Notes under the pieces: generated by a model | Database searches by the model: none | What the model saw: only the letters and a program-made list of their open reading frames with translations | Told to the model about the DNA's origin: nothing | Assembly: GCA_027946555.1 (NCBI GenBank) | Contig: JAPEVC010000041.1 | Location: 1 to 64,000, forward strand | Reading direction: 5' to 3' | Origin: Gnomoniopsis sp. IMI 355080 | Lineage: Eukaryota; Ascomycota; Sordariomycetes; Diaporthales; Gnomoniaceae | Length of the DNA stretch: 64,000 nt | Program-made: the position numbers and the translations under genes | Shown here: positions 1-13,240 of the stretch, one piece after another | Layout of the letters: each line of letters begins with the position of its first letter | Numbering within the stretch: position 1 is the first letter of the stretch

Positions 1-1491
1 CCGAGATCTCGTCGTGCTCCGGTAGGTGTTGCCGTGAGGGCCAAAAAAGACAGCATCAACTGAGGCAGTGCCGGGCAACGATATCCGCCATCAGTTGTCC
101 CATAAGATCGTGTAAGGGTACATACAACAGAGAGACGTACCATTGAAGAGGATGTCAAAATGACCTAGGCTCTTGGGATAGGATGGGGGGGGGGGGTTTG
201 CAATGCGATGGAGCGTTGCCTCTGCCTACGGGCTTTTAGGTCTCGACATTGTCAGCATGCTGGAGTCCTCATGACTGCTGTGGCGTTTGACCGTCTTTAT
301 TTCTGTGTTTGTGGAAATCATTCCTAGGACCTCGGAAGCAGTGGCCAGGGGCTTAGGTAGTAAGGATAAACAAAGCGCGTCGGGCAGGAGGCGCGCCGTG
401 ATGAGATTTGGCCGTAGTCTCGCGTCACCGTCTTGCTTAGGCTGTGAGGAGGTTCCTGAGGAAAGACCAGAAGAATGTAGCCTGACAAGGAAACCGCATA
501 TTGCCCAGGGGAGATATCCAAGAAGTGAGACGAAGGATTCACGACGACGTGCTCAGTAGTGCTCGGGTTGAAGGCACAGTAGGTAATAAACAGGAGGTTG
601 GGCCGACGCTTGGCTGAGGTTCAGCTCACAATGAGCAAGCTGGACGATTCAAATCTTGACGTGGCCTTTGGAAGACAGGACGATGCCCAACTCTACGACA
701 GATTCCACCGATCTGACATGAGGATCCTGCCACGTCTTGTGTCTGCTAGTCGAAAGTCAGCTTAGTGAAGAGCTCGGATGTGCTCCCAAGTTAGGAAGCC
801 ATAGCGAACACACCACACACAAAATCCAAGCCTTGATCTTGACGCTTCGCATGCTGTCAGGCCGTCTTGCATCGGTGGTGAGCCAGGGGACGTTGTGCGA
901 TGTTGGGTTGAAGTTGGGTGTAAAAAATAGGCGGAGGAGGCGCCTCCCCGGCAATGCGGCCAGCCTCGTAGACTCCCAGGCACTATCATATGGCATCAAG
1001 GCCTGGGTAGATGAACTCTTTTAGTTTGGATGTGACTCCGTGCAATTTCCTTCCTCATTTCTCGCCAGTCTCTTCTTGACTTTTTGTTCTCATGGTCGAA
1101 CTGTCAAGCATCTCAAATGGAAGCTCTGGACGTTGAGTCTCTTAGCATGGCTGGCAGGCCTGGTGTGGCAGGATTCAGGGCCTCTCTGAAGTCCACTTGC
1201 AAATCTCGAATTCGCATTTGCACATTCGCCAACACAATCCGGCCGACAAAGGAACCTATGTAACAACAACCCATTTTGCTAAGGACTGGTCAGAACTCAG
1301 GCTTTGTGTGAGAGGGTTAGGATTGTTTCAGCAAGGACAATAGCAATACGGCTACCAGTGCGTCCGCAGTCTCCGCGCGCCAATTGTTGGTTGTCACGAC
1401 TTCGAAGTGGTGACCCCGACGTTCACGGCTTGCAAACTTCACTCTCCCAGTCCAATTGCGGCCGTGTCACTTTCTCTCTCGTGTGCATGGG
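1..1491. other. Intergenic region, no gene recognised
   Basis: I see no open frame with family resemblance or consistent splice structure on either strand. A run of 12 G lies at 185-196. The last few hundred bases before 1492 presumably include the farnesyltransferase promoter and 5' leader. The end of a neighbouring gene's UTR could lie at the left edge, but nothing shows it. Confidence 0.5.
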
Positions 1492-3437
1492 ATGAAATCG
1501 CAAACAAAGAGACCAGGCTCCAAAAAACGAGTCATCTTCCCCGGCAGGGCTGTCGTCGCCTCCATCCTCCAGGCCAAGGGTCAACAGCAACCGCACCAAC
1601 GATCGCAACAACAGAGACAATCTATGGCTGCAGCAAAGGTCGTCCCCATGGTCCCTGACCTTTTCACTTCGCCGCCTCTAATCAAAGATGACCTGGAGAC
1701 GGCTACATCAATCGCCCAAGATGAGACCGAAGAGATCTGCCTGCCCTACCTGGCCGGAGACAGCGCCGACAATTACAACGAGCACGGCCTGCCTCACATT
1801 CATAGAGAGAGGCACATTGCATTCCTACATAAGCAATTAGGAAAGCTGCCAGGCGCCTTTGTCGCTGCGGATGCCAGCCGGCCTTGGTTCCTCTACTGGT
1901 GCCTCAATGGTCTGCGCCTGTTGGGGGAGGATGTCTCCTCCTATCGCGAGGCCTTGATCGAGACGGCACGTTCCATGCAGAACGATACAGGTGGCTTCGG
2001 AGGTGGCAATGGTCAACTGTCACACCTTGCCACCACATACGCCATTGTACTCTCCATGGCACTCGTTGGCGGGGAAGATGTCTACAAGGTCGTTGACAGG
2101 CGTGCCTTGTGGAAATGGCTCTGTTCTCTCAAGACGCCCGGCGGCGGCTTTCAAATGGCCACCGGGGGAGAGGTTGACGTGAGGTGAGTTATACAAGGAC
2201 CATGGAGAGCTATACAACCGTATTCCCTGTTTTTTCGTGAGTTTGGTACTAAGGATCCGACACAGAGGGGCCTATTGTGCAGCGGTCATTGTTTCCCTTC
2301 TAAACCTTCCGCTAGACCTCACACCCGAGTCCCCGGCTTGGACGTCCGATCACCCCACGCTGTTTACGAAACTTGCCGACTACGTACAAAGATGTATGTA
2401 TTGTACCTCCCAAGTCCCTCCAAAGTCCCTGCCTCGGGCCTTTGACAGCCGCCCCTAACCACCCCCACCACAGGCCAAACCTTCGAGGGAGGAATATCGG
2501 CTCATCCGGACGCTGAAGCACATGGTGCATATGCGTTCTGCGCGCTAGGTTGTCTGGCCATTCTGGACTCCCCTGATCGCATCATTCCGAGGTACGCAAT
2601 TCGAGAAAAAGAAAGCAGCCAGGACGGCGACCATGTCTCCTCTCCGTCCTGGCCAGTCAGATAATGACAAGAAGCATCGCATGCTGACGAACGTTCCTCT
2701 CATTTCTTTCGGGTCATGTAGATACCTTGACGTTGCACGACTCATCTTCTGGCTGTCCTCGCGGCAATATGCCCCCGAGGGCGGCTTTTCTGGCCGCACT
2801 AACAAGCTTGTGGATGGATGTTACAGCCACTGGGTCGGCGGCTGCTGGCCGCTTCTTGAGGCCGCTCTCAGCGGCACCGCAGTAACTTCGTCCCAATCTG
2901 CTGAGAAATCGGAATTGCCCTCCTACCAACGGAGCCTGTACAGCCGTGAAGGCCTCATCCGCTATACGATGTGCTGCTGCCAGGATCTAAGCAAACGCGG
3001 TGGGCTGCGAGACAAGCCAGGCCGGTACGTACTCTATTTCCCCACAAGCAGGAGCCGAAGCCTTTGGTTCCGGAACCCGCTGCTAACCCGGCATAATGAC
3101 ACTCAGTAATTCGGATGCGTATCACTCATGCTACGTGCTCTCAGGCCTGAGCTCTGCACAGCATAAGTGGGAGTTGGCCACTTCCGGCCCAGCTGGAACT
3201 GCCGCAGCTGCCACCGCAGGAGGCAACGTTGACGCGGAGGAGGAGGAGACGACCATGGACGAGAAGGCCGCCGCCGCTGCTGCTGCTCTTGCGCCGTGGT
3301 CTGTCTCACCGGATCTCGATGGAGTGCAGGTCTTTGACGAGCAAGATCGCATTGCGCCATTGCATCCTGTCTATGCAGTCCCGGCCGAGTGTGTGGCGGA
3401 CATCAAGGCCTACTTTGGGGCAAAGCAGGGATTCTAG
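1492..3437 (+). CDS. ram1: Protein farnesyltransferase beta subunit
   Basis: Catalytic subunit of the heterodimer that attaches farnesyl to C-terminal CaaX cysteines of Ras/Rho proteins, a-type pheromone and lamin-like targets in the cytosol. Five exons are inferred: 1492-2183, 2266-2393, 2474-2591, 2722-3024 and 3107-3437, giving 523 aa with all phases consistent. The Gly-rich alpha-alpha barrel repeats are visible (GGFGGGNGQLSHLATTYA near residue 170, GGISAHPDAEAHGAYAF in exon 3, the FSGRTNKLVDGCYS block in exon 4). Zinc ligands expected for the family are present as Asp344 and Cys346 in LVDGCYS and His420 in AYHSCYVLSGLS. The start at 1492 is the first ATG of the frame; a second ATG at 1624 (MAAAKVVP) would drop a basic, Gln-rich N-terminus and is possible. 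A GCC-rich Ala run and acidic stretch near 3230-3290 is a low-complexity insert. Confidence 0.93.
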
Positions 3438-6400
3438 ACTTTTTGGCCCACCCCCTCTGCTGCACCATTTCGTCGGTGCCAGGCTGAGACAGTCCTCTGG
3501 CATGGCACAGGCACAGGCACACATTACGCGCATACGGAAACTTTTGTGATCGTGTTTCTCGCCTCACTCTTGGCCATTCTCCCCCGGGAGAGGGATCGCA
3601 CATGACAAGTTGTATCTCGTAGATGGGAAATTTGATGGGGCACGTTTGGGAATGTTCCAGATTACCGCGTTTTGTTTTGCATGGACAGTTGTTGGTCGAT
3701 GACACTGCATATCGTGCTCGAATCTCGATGTCACGTGGCAATGGGAAGACAACGACATGAGAGGGTGTACGCGGACAGGCTTACGGTATTCATCGACTTG
3801 CCCTTCTTGGAAAGGCATCACCACTTCAGGCCCAATGGGCAGTTGAAGATGCGCGAGACAACGCTGACCTGCGGGCCTCGTGCTCCTCACTGTATGTAGG
3901 ATAGTCGCAAGTGATGAATAGAGCATATGCCAGCTCAGCAGAGCGTCCCTTTTGACCCATCAGATTGGCTCGGTAGTCAAGCTCGCTAACCGGTGAGGGT
4001 GGGTAGACGTCTTGAAAAGATCTGAGTCAAGATTCCGCCCGACCAGTATGACAGACGTGAGGTACATGAATCTAGACCTGTCAATGTCCAATCCCTGGGC
4101 CTCCAGGGACGAGCTCGCACATGGCCTAAGGCGTCGGCAAGCGGCGGTAGATTTCCACCCACCGAGCAGGGACTTTTCGTCGCGCCCGTGGAAATCTGTT
4201 GTCCTATTTCGCGTAGCGAGGGGAGATAATTCCGGCTCGCGCGGGGGGCTGAGAAAGAAACGCCACGCTCACGCCGCCGAGCTCTCGGTAATGCTACTTT
4301 GCATGCAGGACAAAAGGTCTCAAGTACGGTATCAAGATCGTGTGAGGATGACAATGACCATCGGCAGATAGCACAAGCCCCGGGCCCTGGAACGAACAGG
4401 CTGTGGGAAAACAAGGACGACATGCCGATTTTGGTCTTCTGTGTGTGTCATCTAACGGCTATCTACTGACGATGGATTGCAGATGGGCAAGACCTGTTCA
4501 ATCCATGAACCATGACAAAAACCTAGTGATCTCCAAAGGGGCGTTGACACGGGGGCAAGACTCAAATCGAAGCTGCTCCGTAATGACGCCTCTGACATAC
4601 ATAACACCAGGCCTCGATAACGGGCCTCTCTGTTGACGTGTTCGTGGAATTTTTTCATGTATGTACTATGCAGTCAGATATCAGATGATTCCCTCAGTGG
4701 CTCGTCCCGAAGGGTGGGCACTGGGAAGGGCCGTTGAGAGGGTCGGGAGGAGGGATGCTCGGAAGATGGCGATAGGACGATGGCCCCGGACAGACGGGCT
4801 CAACCACATACGGTCACGGTCCTCGGTGGGTGTTGACTCAGATGAAATCTGAGACGATGAGAGAAGTCTTTGGAGGGCCGGGGCCTAGAGCAGGCCAGAG
4901 CAGGCCACCCTTGTGGAGTGCAATGGTTGTTTCAGTGATCCTATTCGGACGACCTCGTGGCAGAGAATATGCCGGTCATATGGGTGCCATCCAGCAAACC
5001 TATTCGGTACGTGGAAAAAAGTTAGGTAGGTCATGGCCTTCTTAGCTTGCTACTAATGATAGTCCTCTTGATTCACAGGTGCTGACTGCCATCGCACTGC
5101 TGTCAATTCGAGGCACGATGGCGTGGTGCATGTGCAGGTCAGATGAGTTACCATTTGGCCGGTACTCTCACGACGCGAAGGGAAAGTTCCCACAGTCTAG
5201 GCTGCAGTATGACGTTTGACGTGGACTCGAGTCTTGGTCGCCGTTGAGAAAAATGCACAAGCTGCGAGCCCACATGGTGGGCTGTCGTGAATCCTGGAGG
5301 GGGGCTCTTCGATATTGCCCCTCTCTGGGTTGGCAGCATAGTATGTACATACTATTCACCGTGTTATGTGCACGAGGCACCGGACCCAGACACGGAACAC
5401 TGCAGAGAACGGTGTGAGCTGATTGCCTTTCTGTTCGACTTTAGATCCAATGTCCCACGTTTCAAAGATGGTCGAGTCCAAGGCCGGTCAGCGGGTAACA
5501 GCGTCTCGCCACGCTTATAGCAGACGGGGCCTCATGCGTGATGCCCAAGGCGCGCGGTTGCGTTAATGAAATATTGACAAAGTGCATACCAAACATACAT
5601 GGATAATGTTTTGAAGTCCAAATTTAGCCCAAGCGTAGAACAACAGGTCGGCCATAATAAGAGACAAGGCCTAGGCATCTCGTTAGGTGTTCAGGGTTCA
5701 TCTCTAGCCCCTTGCTAAAAAAATAATTAAGGAAATAAAATAAAAAACACACAACATTGCGTGACGTCGGCGCTTGGGCCATTGGTACGTACATAACTTA
5801 CCCAGGTACCTCGTGTACTGCGCGGTACAAGGTATCTTTCGTACTCTGTACCTCGACAAGGTCCCTTCCACCTCAACCTCACGCCGTCACCTCGAATCTC
5901 CCTGGCTCCTCAGCATGAAGAGCACAACGAGATGTGGCGCATCTGATTCTCCGGCGGCGCTTGTCATCAATTGGTCCATGAGTCGAAGTCAATCGAAAGA
6001 TCTGCGTTTTCAATCCAGCATCAAACGTTTCTGCCCTTGGGGCCTGCCAAGGACAGCAGTAGTATCTTGACCTGGCATCAAGTCTCTCTCGACCCGCTTT
6101 GCTTGGGCCTTGCCTTGCCTCGCGCTGCCTCTACTGCCGTCCTTGACAGACCATGTACGTACATACATACATACCTCACCCTCGTCCTCGTCCTCGACCC
6201 CGACCCCCTCCTCTCGCACTCGTCTGGTCCTGGAAACGACCCTGCTGGCCCATCGGGCTTCCAGGCTCCACAGGTTCGACATCGATCGGGGTCTAATCTG
6301 GCCGCCTAGCCTCGCAGGTGTCGAGATGGGAGCGCATCCAATCTTCCCACCAAGCCTAGTGTTCGCGTAGGCGCGTGAGAAATCCCCCTCGCGCTTGCTG

Positions 6401-9346
6401 TGACAATTTTGTTTTGCATGACAAAGAATACCACAATCTTGTGACTTTGAGCTTGTCTTTCGTCTTGTCGGCCGGCCAGTGCCGGCGTGGGATGGCGGAT
6501 GGCGGGCTGCTTGATCGATCATCGAGAGGGTACTTCACCCAGGTGATGGTACAGTACAATATCAGATTTTAATCTCCAAGGTGCATTGCCAGCTCATCAC
6601 TGCATGAGTGGTGAGGCCTGATCTTCTGCTTCATTACGCCGCGACTACTACTATGTACTCCTCCAACACTCTATCTAACCTTTATTGGTAGAAGACATCA
6701 AGTACCGGCCCTCTCAATATGACTTTCCCTTTGGTAGCCCGATCGTCTACTTGAGCGGTAGCTCCTCCACTCGGGCGACTCCTCACCATTGCAGTCCTGC
6801 TGCACGATTGTGTTAGATGGGCCCCCCCATCTGCAACCCAGACAAGGATTGGCCAGTGTTCATGCATCTCGAGTTGCCTCACCGACTTCACGGAAAACCG
6901 CCGTCCTCCTGTCCATGGACCATCGTGGCCCCTTGACCCAACGCTACAGCCTTTCCGACTCGTGATTTTGTTTACGGCTTGGATATCGGGCCTACTTTGC
7001 AATTCCTCGGCTTAGTTAGAACCAGTCCTTGAATCCTGCGCTGGTTTGCCAGGCCCGAGCCGCCAAATTCGAGCTGTTCGGCATGGAAGGGACACTTAGG
7101 AGAAAGTCTAACCAAATTCTCTCATTCACCATTTGAGGGCCAAATTCTCCGGATGCTTTCCAATGGCTTCTGCAGGCCTCTAACGATCTATACGTGATCT
7201 ACATCCAGGTTCGTCGTCTTTCCTACGTCTTCTAGCCAGCTGTCTCGCTGGCAGAGCTGACCACCTTAGCAACTTCCTCCAATGGCGTCCCTCGCCCTGC
7301 AACAGCGTTCATAGGGTCCCACAAAAGTCTCGGCTCCTGTTCCCTGGTACCTGGGGTTTGGTTCGTCCTTGTCAACCATCGATCTTCACTTTTAGTTCTG
7401 GGAGCTTTTGGATGTCATCACATCAAGTTCTTGCCCACGTTGTCGTCTAATGAAGAAAGGGTAAAGCTGAGAGCTTAACTGCCCTGTCGCCCTCCACAAC
7501 ATGAGACAGGAACCGCCCAACGTTGCTGGCATGGCGCCATTGACAAGCATGGCAGCTCTGCAGGGGAAGGTATCGTCTGTTCGCTAGCTGATTGTGCTAC
7601 AACCATGGGTTTTTTTTTTTTTTTTGGGTGGTTAGATTCACCAGGCCCAATCCAGTAGCCGGGCAACATGCCATGCTGCTGGAAAGAGAGATCTCTCTTG
7701 GGTTGCAGTTGGATTGGCGGCTGATGAGGTAATCGTCTTACTCGTTTGGTTTGCCATATGGGATACCCCGCTCGTCTATTCCTGATTTTATTCACCTCAG
7801 AATCACACATTCACGCAAAAGGTACCGGGGCCATACGGGCACGGCGTCTCGCCATCCGGAGCAGAGCTGTGTTGCCAACCGTTGAAGTGACTACCTCTAT
7901 CTTAGGTCCCTGCGATGTCAGCTAGGAACCAGGCATATCCCTTCTCTGTTATGACCCGGATCGTCTTTAGCAACCAATCTGACTGGCAGATCGGACCTTT
8001 CGCCATGTGAAGTCTCTTCTCTCATTTTTCGTCTCGCCGGCCCCCTCGATTAGCAATTCTCCTGCAAGTCTGCTAGGCTCGTACATTGGTCGATTCAACA
8101 TCGTGCCAGTCGCCACCCCGCTCTCGCCTCATTGTGCATTACACTGCGCTTCTACCAAGCAAAGACTTGGTTCTTTGCGGCTTTCATCAGGCATCAACGG
8201 CTAAGGGACCGGCCGTCGTATGGGACGCCATTGTGTCTCTGCCGGGCCTAATACCCTCCCGTTGATAACCAGGTATGATCGAGGTAGCTCCTAGATCCTG
8301 TCTGAATGTGTCGATGGTTCCCGGTCATGAAAGACTTGCGGTCACTGCTCTCACCTGGCTTTCCCTGTCTACCTGCGATACGTACCGCCACAAGACCAGA
8401 GCCGGCATACTGGAGATCCCTTTTATCGCTAAGCTTGTGGCCCAACATCTGTCCACAAAGTTGAGCGTCTCCGGTTTCCCCCCTCCTGGTCCTCCACATG
8501 CTCTTGTACCAGCTACTCGGACGGGTTGCGTCCTTTGTACCTCCGGTGTTCTCTTCCTTCTACACGGTTTCTATCTGCATTCCATAGCCACCCACATGTG
8601 CCCTGGTGGAGCTTCTTAGTCTCGGCGCCTTCTATCAACTGGCGACGACGCACGCCAGCACATCAAGATGGGTCACACTCTGAGAGCCGCAATCCTCGAC
8701 CTGCATCTGTCGAGACCCTTCCCGTACCTTGCCTCCAAACCCATGCTATCCTAGCAACTGTTTTCTGCCGGTAATTTTCCTTTTCCTGATGTTGAACTGG
8801 ATCAGTATCCAAGGAAGCCCCGCACAGCAGCCAGAATTTCTGCAATAAAGCACACATGTCTCGCCGTTGCTGGCTCGTTTTCTCCTGCATCTCAAGCCCT
8901 GGAAACACGTAGCATCAGATCCGCCTCGACTTCAACACCCTCTCCCCCTCGAGTTTCTTCTTGGAACTTACCCTATTCTGTCCACTCCACTCGAAGCCCA
9001 ACATCTTTTTTGCGGCAGAAGTCACGACAACGTCCCAGGCTACCAACCCATCCACATCCGGCTCAAGCATCTGTGCCTTGGCTACTACTTCGGTGTGCTT
9101 AGTTCTTCCATTTTGCACCCTAGATTGGGCTCGACTGCATCTCCCGGATTCTGCGCCAGGACCCATCGGCATATCCAAGACTGCTGCCAAAAGGGATCTC
9201 TGCTGTCTCCGCCGTCAGCATCATTCCTGCAATACCTCGCCGGGGCACCGGTCGACGTTTCTCAGTGTTCCACAATCAGCCTGCCGGCTTGCGGACTCAT
9301 CCTTCTATCAACACCCCGTTTTTCTTAATTTGTGTTCACACAAACC
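3438..9346. other. 5.9-kb stretch without a recognisable gene
   Basis: No frame on either strand shows family resemblance or a chain of exons. From about 5800 to 9340 the + strand is markedly pyrimidine-rich, with CT-rich runs, an (ACAT)n-like tract near 6155-6172 and a 16-base T run at 7610-7625. This is the look of promoter and long 5' leader DNA in filamentous fungi, so part of it may be transcribed ahead of the small gene starting at 9347. A noncoding RNA cannot be excluded. Confidence 0.5.
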
Positions 9347-10344
9347 ATGTCGAAGAACATGATGGCCGGTGGATTCTACATGCAATATCTCGACAGTAAG
9401 TTCAATTGAAATCAATTGATGTCTTTCCGGTCATCCAATGGCTTTTTGCGGGTCTCTGTTGTCGTCTTCGTCTTGAGTGGGTCCTACCGGGCGTGGAGAT
9501 GTGAAACTCTGGGAAGCGTGAGACATCCATCCATCACGTTTCCCGAGACCCCTGTATTCCAGATCTCCGGGTGTGTGGATGCCACGCCTCGTTCCTGCTT
9601 CAACATCTGCGGCTCCCACAAAAGGGCAGATGAACCCTTGACTCGGGAATCTTGGATCTGAGCTTGAGAGGGTGTTATTGCACGATTTCGCACATTTCAT
9701 CTACGTTTGGCCCATGGCAGGGCTATCTATTCTGCATGGTTGGGCTCTCATGCAGCTTCCCTCGCGTCATCTTGTCCGCCTCGCATGAGCCCCAACATTT
9801 GGCTGCATGGCAGGCTGAGATGGTGGAGGGCAGCAGAAAGCAACAGGGAGCTGGTATGACGTGGAGAAGATGTAAACGACGAAGGACTCCAGTGACGCAG
9901 GCCGCATTGGGCGCCGTTCGAAGCGGCAAGGACCTTGTACACGGGAGAACACATGGCTAATGCGCGTTTTCTACAGGCCTCTGCCAGCGTCGTGGATGGA
10001 CAGAGCCAACCTACGAATGCTACCGGGAGCCCTCTGGCTACACTTGCCTGGTATTGGTCAACGGGCGGGAGTACCAGACGGATCTGGCCTACCAGTCGGA
10101 CGAGCTGGCGCGTGAGAACGCCGCCATGCGTGCGTTCATGGTCTGCAGAAGCTTTTCCGTCAACAATGGCATGCTTGCCCGTAACGGGATCGTCCAGGGT
10201 CTGCCGGCGGACGAGGCCAACCGGAAGCACAGGAAGAGCAGCCGTCATACGTCCACGACGTCCAGCCACTCCCACTCGCACCATGGGCGCAGCCGCCGAT
10301 CTGGCCATCACTCTTCTGGAAGTTCCACTACGTCCTACGAGTGA
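9347..10344 (+). CDS. Small protein with double-stranded-RNA-binding-like fold
   Basis: Two exons, 9347-9395 and 9977-10344, give about 138 aa in frame. A long 581-bp intron follows codon 16. Residues about 9-75 match the spacing of a dsRBD: MQYLDSLCQRRGWTEPTY, then YTCLVLVNGREYQTD, then an Ala-rich helix ELARENAAMRAFMVC. The C-terminal third is a Ser/His/Arg-rich low-complexity tail (repeated SHSHSHH, HRKSSRH). The catalytic partner domains of Dicer or ADAR are absent, so it would bind RNA or a protein partner rather than cut or edit. It stands alone between two long noncoding stretches, which suggests heavy regulation. The dsRBD call rests on pattern only; the alternative is an unrelated conserved small protein. 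Confidence 0.65.
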
Positions 10345-13240
10345 GCTTGGCCGCAGCCAGTACCAGCCCAGAAAAGCCATTCAAGGGGGGAGGAGGCTCC
10401 ACAAGGGTCTTGACGAGGGCAGGGCTGGGCTCTAGCCACGTGCCAGAGTACCAGTACATGTTGTACATCAAGGATGAACGAGACCAGGGCTTCTGAAACC
10501 CGAATCTCTAGGATCGGCGACGTGCAGGATGGCAGACGAATGGACGTCTGAAGGAGGACAGAGACTTCCCGCTTTCTTTCCGATATAAACCGTGACGGCT
10601 TCACAGCATCATTTACAACAGAATCTTCCACACGTTGTGGACTGGTTCTCCTCATCACCATCATTTATACCCACTTCTCGCGCCGAGACAGGCCCCCAAA
10701 AGAATCATCACACACACAAAAATTTTGCATTGGTTTGGCTTATGACGACGCTTTACGACTTTTACGACCCAAAAGATGATCATTCGAACAATCGAAACCT
10801 GCGGCATTCTGCTTTCTCCGTACAAAGACTGGTTTTCATTGCGCTCTTTTACCCCGATTGGACCACCAAAAATGATATGATTGATGATCTCCCAGGTCCC
10901 GTGCTGGTGCTAGCACTGGGTCGTTGTGGGAGGGAGCGCTCTTGTGTCTCTTTATCTCTTTGCCACATTTATTTGACCATGCTGAACATGGGGATCGGTG
11001 ATCACGGCTGTCAACAGTGAAATGAGAGAGAAGAAAGAAAGAAAGGCTGCTATGGATTTCGAAAACTTCGAGTGAGAGGGGGGAGGGGAAACAGGAGGAT
11101 AGAGTTGGGTATGTCATTTCCTTCGCAACGTTCCTTGCAGTAAAAGCATCAGGGAGCCCTTCATGATCTGGCTGGTCTTGTGCTGTCAAAAATTCGCATG
11201 ACATTCGATTTGCTATTTTGCAACACAATTTGTCGTTCCCGGAAATATTCTACCGGAGCTGCCGTGGAGTCAACTTTTCTTATGTGGGAGAATGTTGGAG
11301 GCCTCGATGGGGACATGAGAGTTGCTCATGGGGTTTCCCTGGATATGTCACAAAAGGTAGCTGAGTAACTGCAAGTGGTGTAGCTAGGACTCCGAAGGAT
11401 GGTATGAGAACGGTACAAGACAAAAGTGTGGTAACGATCTGATGACCTGGGCGGATTAGATTGATGATAATGAATACTATTTTCTCCTCTGCGCCCTGAT
11501 TCATGCTCACGCCTCTTGTGTACAATCACCTTTGTGATTACGTGGGCAACAATCTGGGGTGCTGCGTCGAGACCACGAACTTTAGAGACCAGACACTAGT
11601 AGGTACGTGAGGTTGTGCACACAACATACGGGTATGCCGCAAGCGCCATACCTTTGGGCGCCTATCTTATACAGATTTCCTTACTTTCACAGGTGATAGC
11701 CCAGTATCTTGAATTTACTGCCAAGCTTGGTCATACACACATTTTCTGGACGACTAGTATATCCAGCGGATCTTGCTTCCAGCTTCTGAATCCATAGTCG
11801 TCTGCGCCCGACGCAAAGACGAGAAGTAGAGCTTGCTGTACTGTACGTCTGCCGAGTAGCTGGCGTTTAAAGGAATCTCCAGGGTCGAATATCGATGATT
11901 CTACATACTATGCATGACTGCCGCGTCCGGGGGTATGAAGTCAAATCCTAAGTAGTTATGTACAAAAATCAAAGGAGGTTCGGCTGGGGCCGCCCGGGAC
12001 AAACAGCCGGGTACGTTCTTAAAATAAGCACTATGTAAATATCATCCCGGCCATAAGGTCTAGCCTTGGCTCGCCTCGGGTGATCTGAGGCAAGGGATAG
12101 AACCTAGCAGCAAAAGGGGTCCCCCCCCGGATCCAAACGCCGCGTCACGTGGGGCTTTTTCAAGTCTTCAAGGTGGACATCCGGGGAATTTTCCTTCACA
12201 TGTCTCAGTGACGTGACGCGTTCCAACATGTAGCATAGGAAGCGTGGAATGATGTTTACTTAGAGACCCGAGACCTCGTACAAAAAGATATTTTAGTGTG
12301 GTGGCGCATGCTCGTATTACCGGCGTTGCCAGTTGCCACTCGAGTTGGGCTGTGAATCGTGTGAGAGTTATGGGCAGGTGATGTTCGGTACGAGAAAGTC
12401 TAGTTCTGGGCCGGGCATGCATACTCGGGAAATCATCCAAGGATGGGTTACATAGTATGTGTAATATCCCTCGAGTGTGCTCTGCACTACTACGATATAG
12501 TTCCTCACCAGGTGGGCCCTCATCCCAATACAAGGCCTTTGTTGTCCTCTAGGCTCGAACCATGCTACTACAATAGTAACACTATGTAATCCCTACTTAG
12601 GTGGTCACCTAACGCTTCTCTGTGGCTCACTCATACTCAGACTATATGGGAAATAATCACGCTATGCTGCACACATAGGGTGGTGTTTTAATTTGAAAAG
12701 GGGCATTGACAGCAAAGGTCACACGGTGATGCAGAACAATTTCCATGAGATTTGGTCTGGCAGGTCGGGACTGAAACCAGGCTGCCCGTGCTAGCCTTGT
12801 GGCAATGTGATTGGACATTGGAGGTCATCAGCCCCCACAGTGCCCCTTTCCAGCGGGCAACTGCGACTGGGAACCTGGAATTCCAGCCCCTGCCAGCCTG
12901 CTTTATCGCGCCGACCACTAGCCGATAAGAGCATCCTTGTTTGCACCTGTCACTTGCACGGCCACTCTTACTTCTATTTCGGCGCATCCCAAAAGCTCCA
13001 GCTGTCTTCATCCTCAACCTGCGACTGAACCCTCACAGGACATCCTTCAGTTTCGTTAACACTGAGTGAATTTACTGATTGCGACGTCAATTGATTGTCC
13101 AATCCTTATTCAATCGATTGTACCAATCTTCTACCAACAACCAGACACTATTCGACGTTGCCAAGCATCTGGTGATCTTTCGCCGTCGCATCGAATCACT
13201 CCCTTTCCACACTCTCGTTCAGCCACTTTCCACTTTCACC
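10345..13240. other. Intergenic region, no gene recognised
   Basis: Nothing here translates into a recognisable or spliceable protein. The first few hundred bases are likely the 3' UTR of the gene ending at 10344, and roughly the last 300 are the promoter and leader of the GDP-mannose pyrophosphorylase gene, with a CT-rich leader around 13190-13238. Confidence 0.5.

Noticed and set aside
287..559. 90-codon + strand frame near the left edge
   Set aside because: Arg/Ser-rich random-looking sequence with an overlapping frame on the other strand; no homology or splice context.
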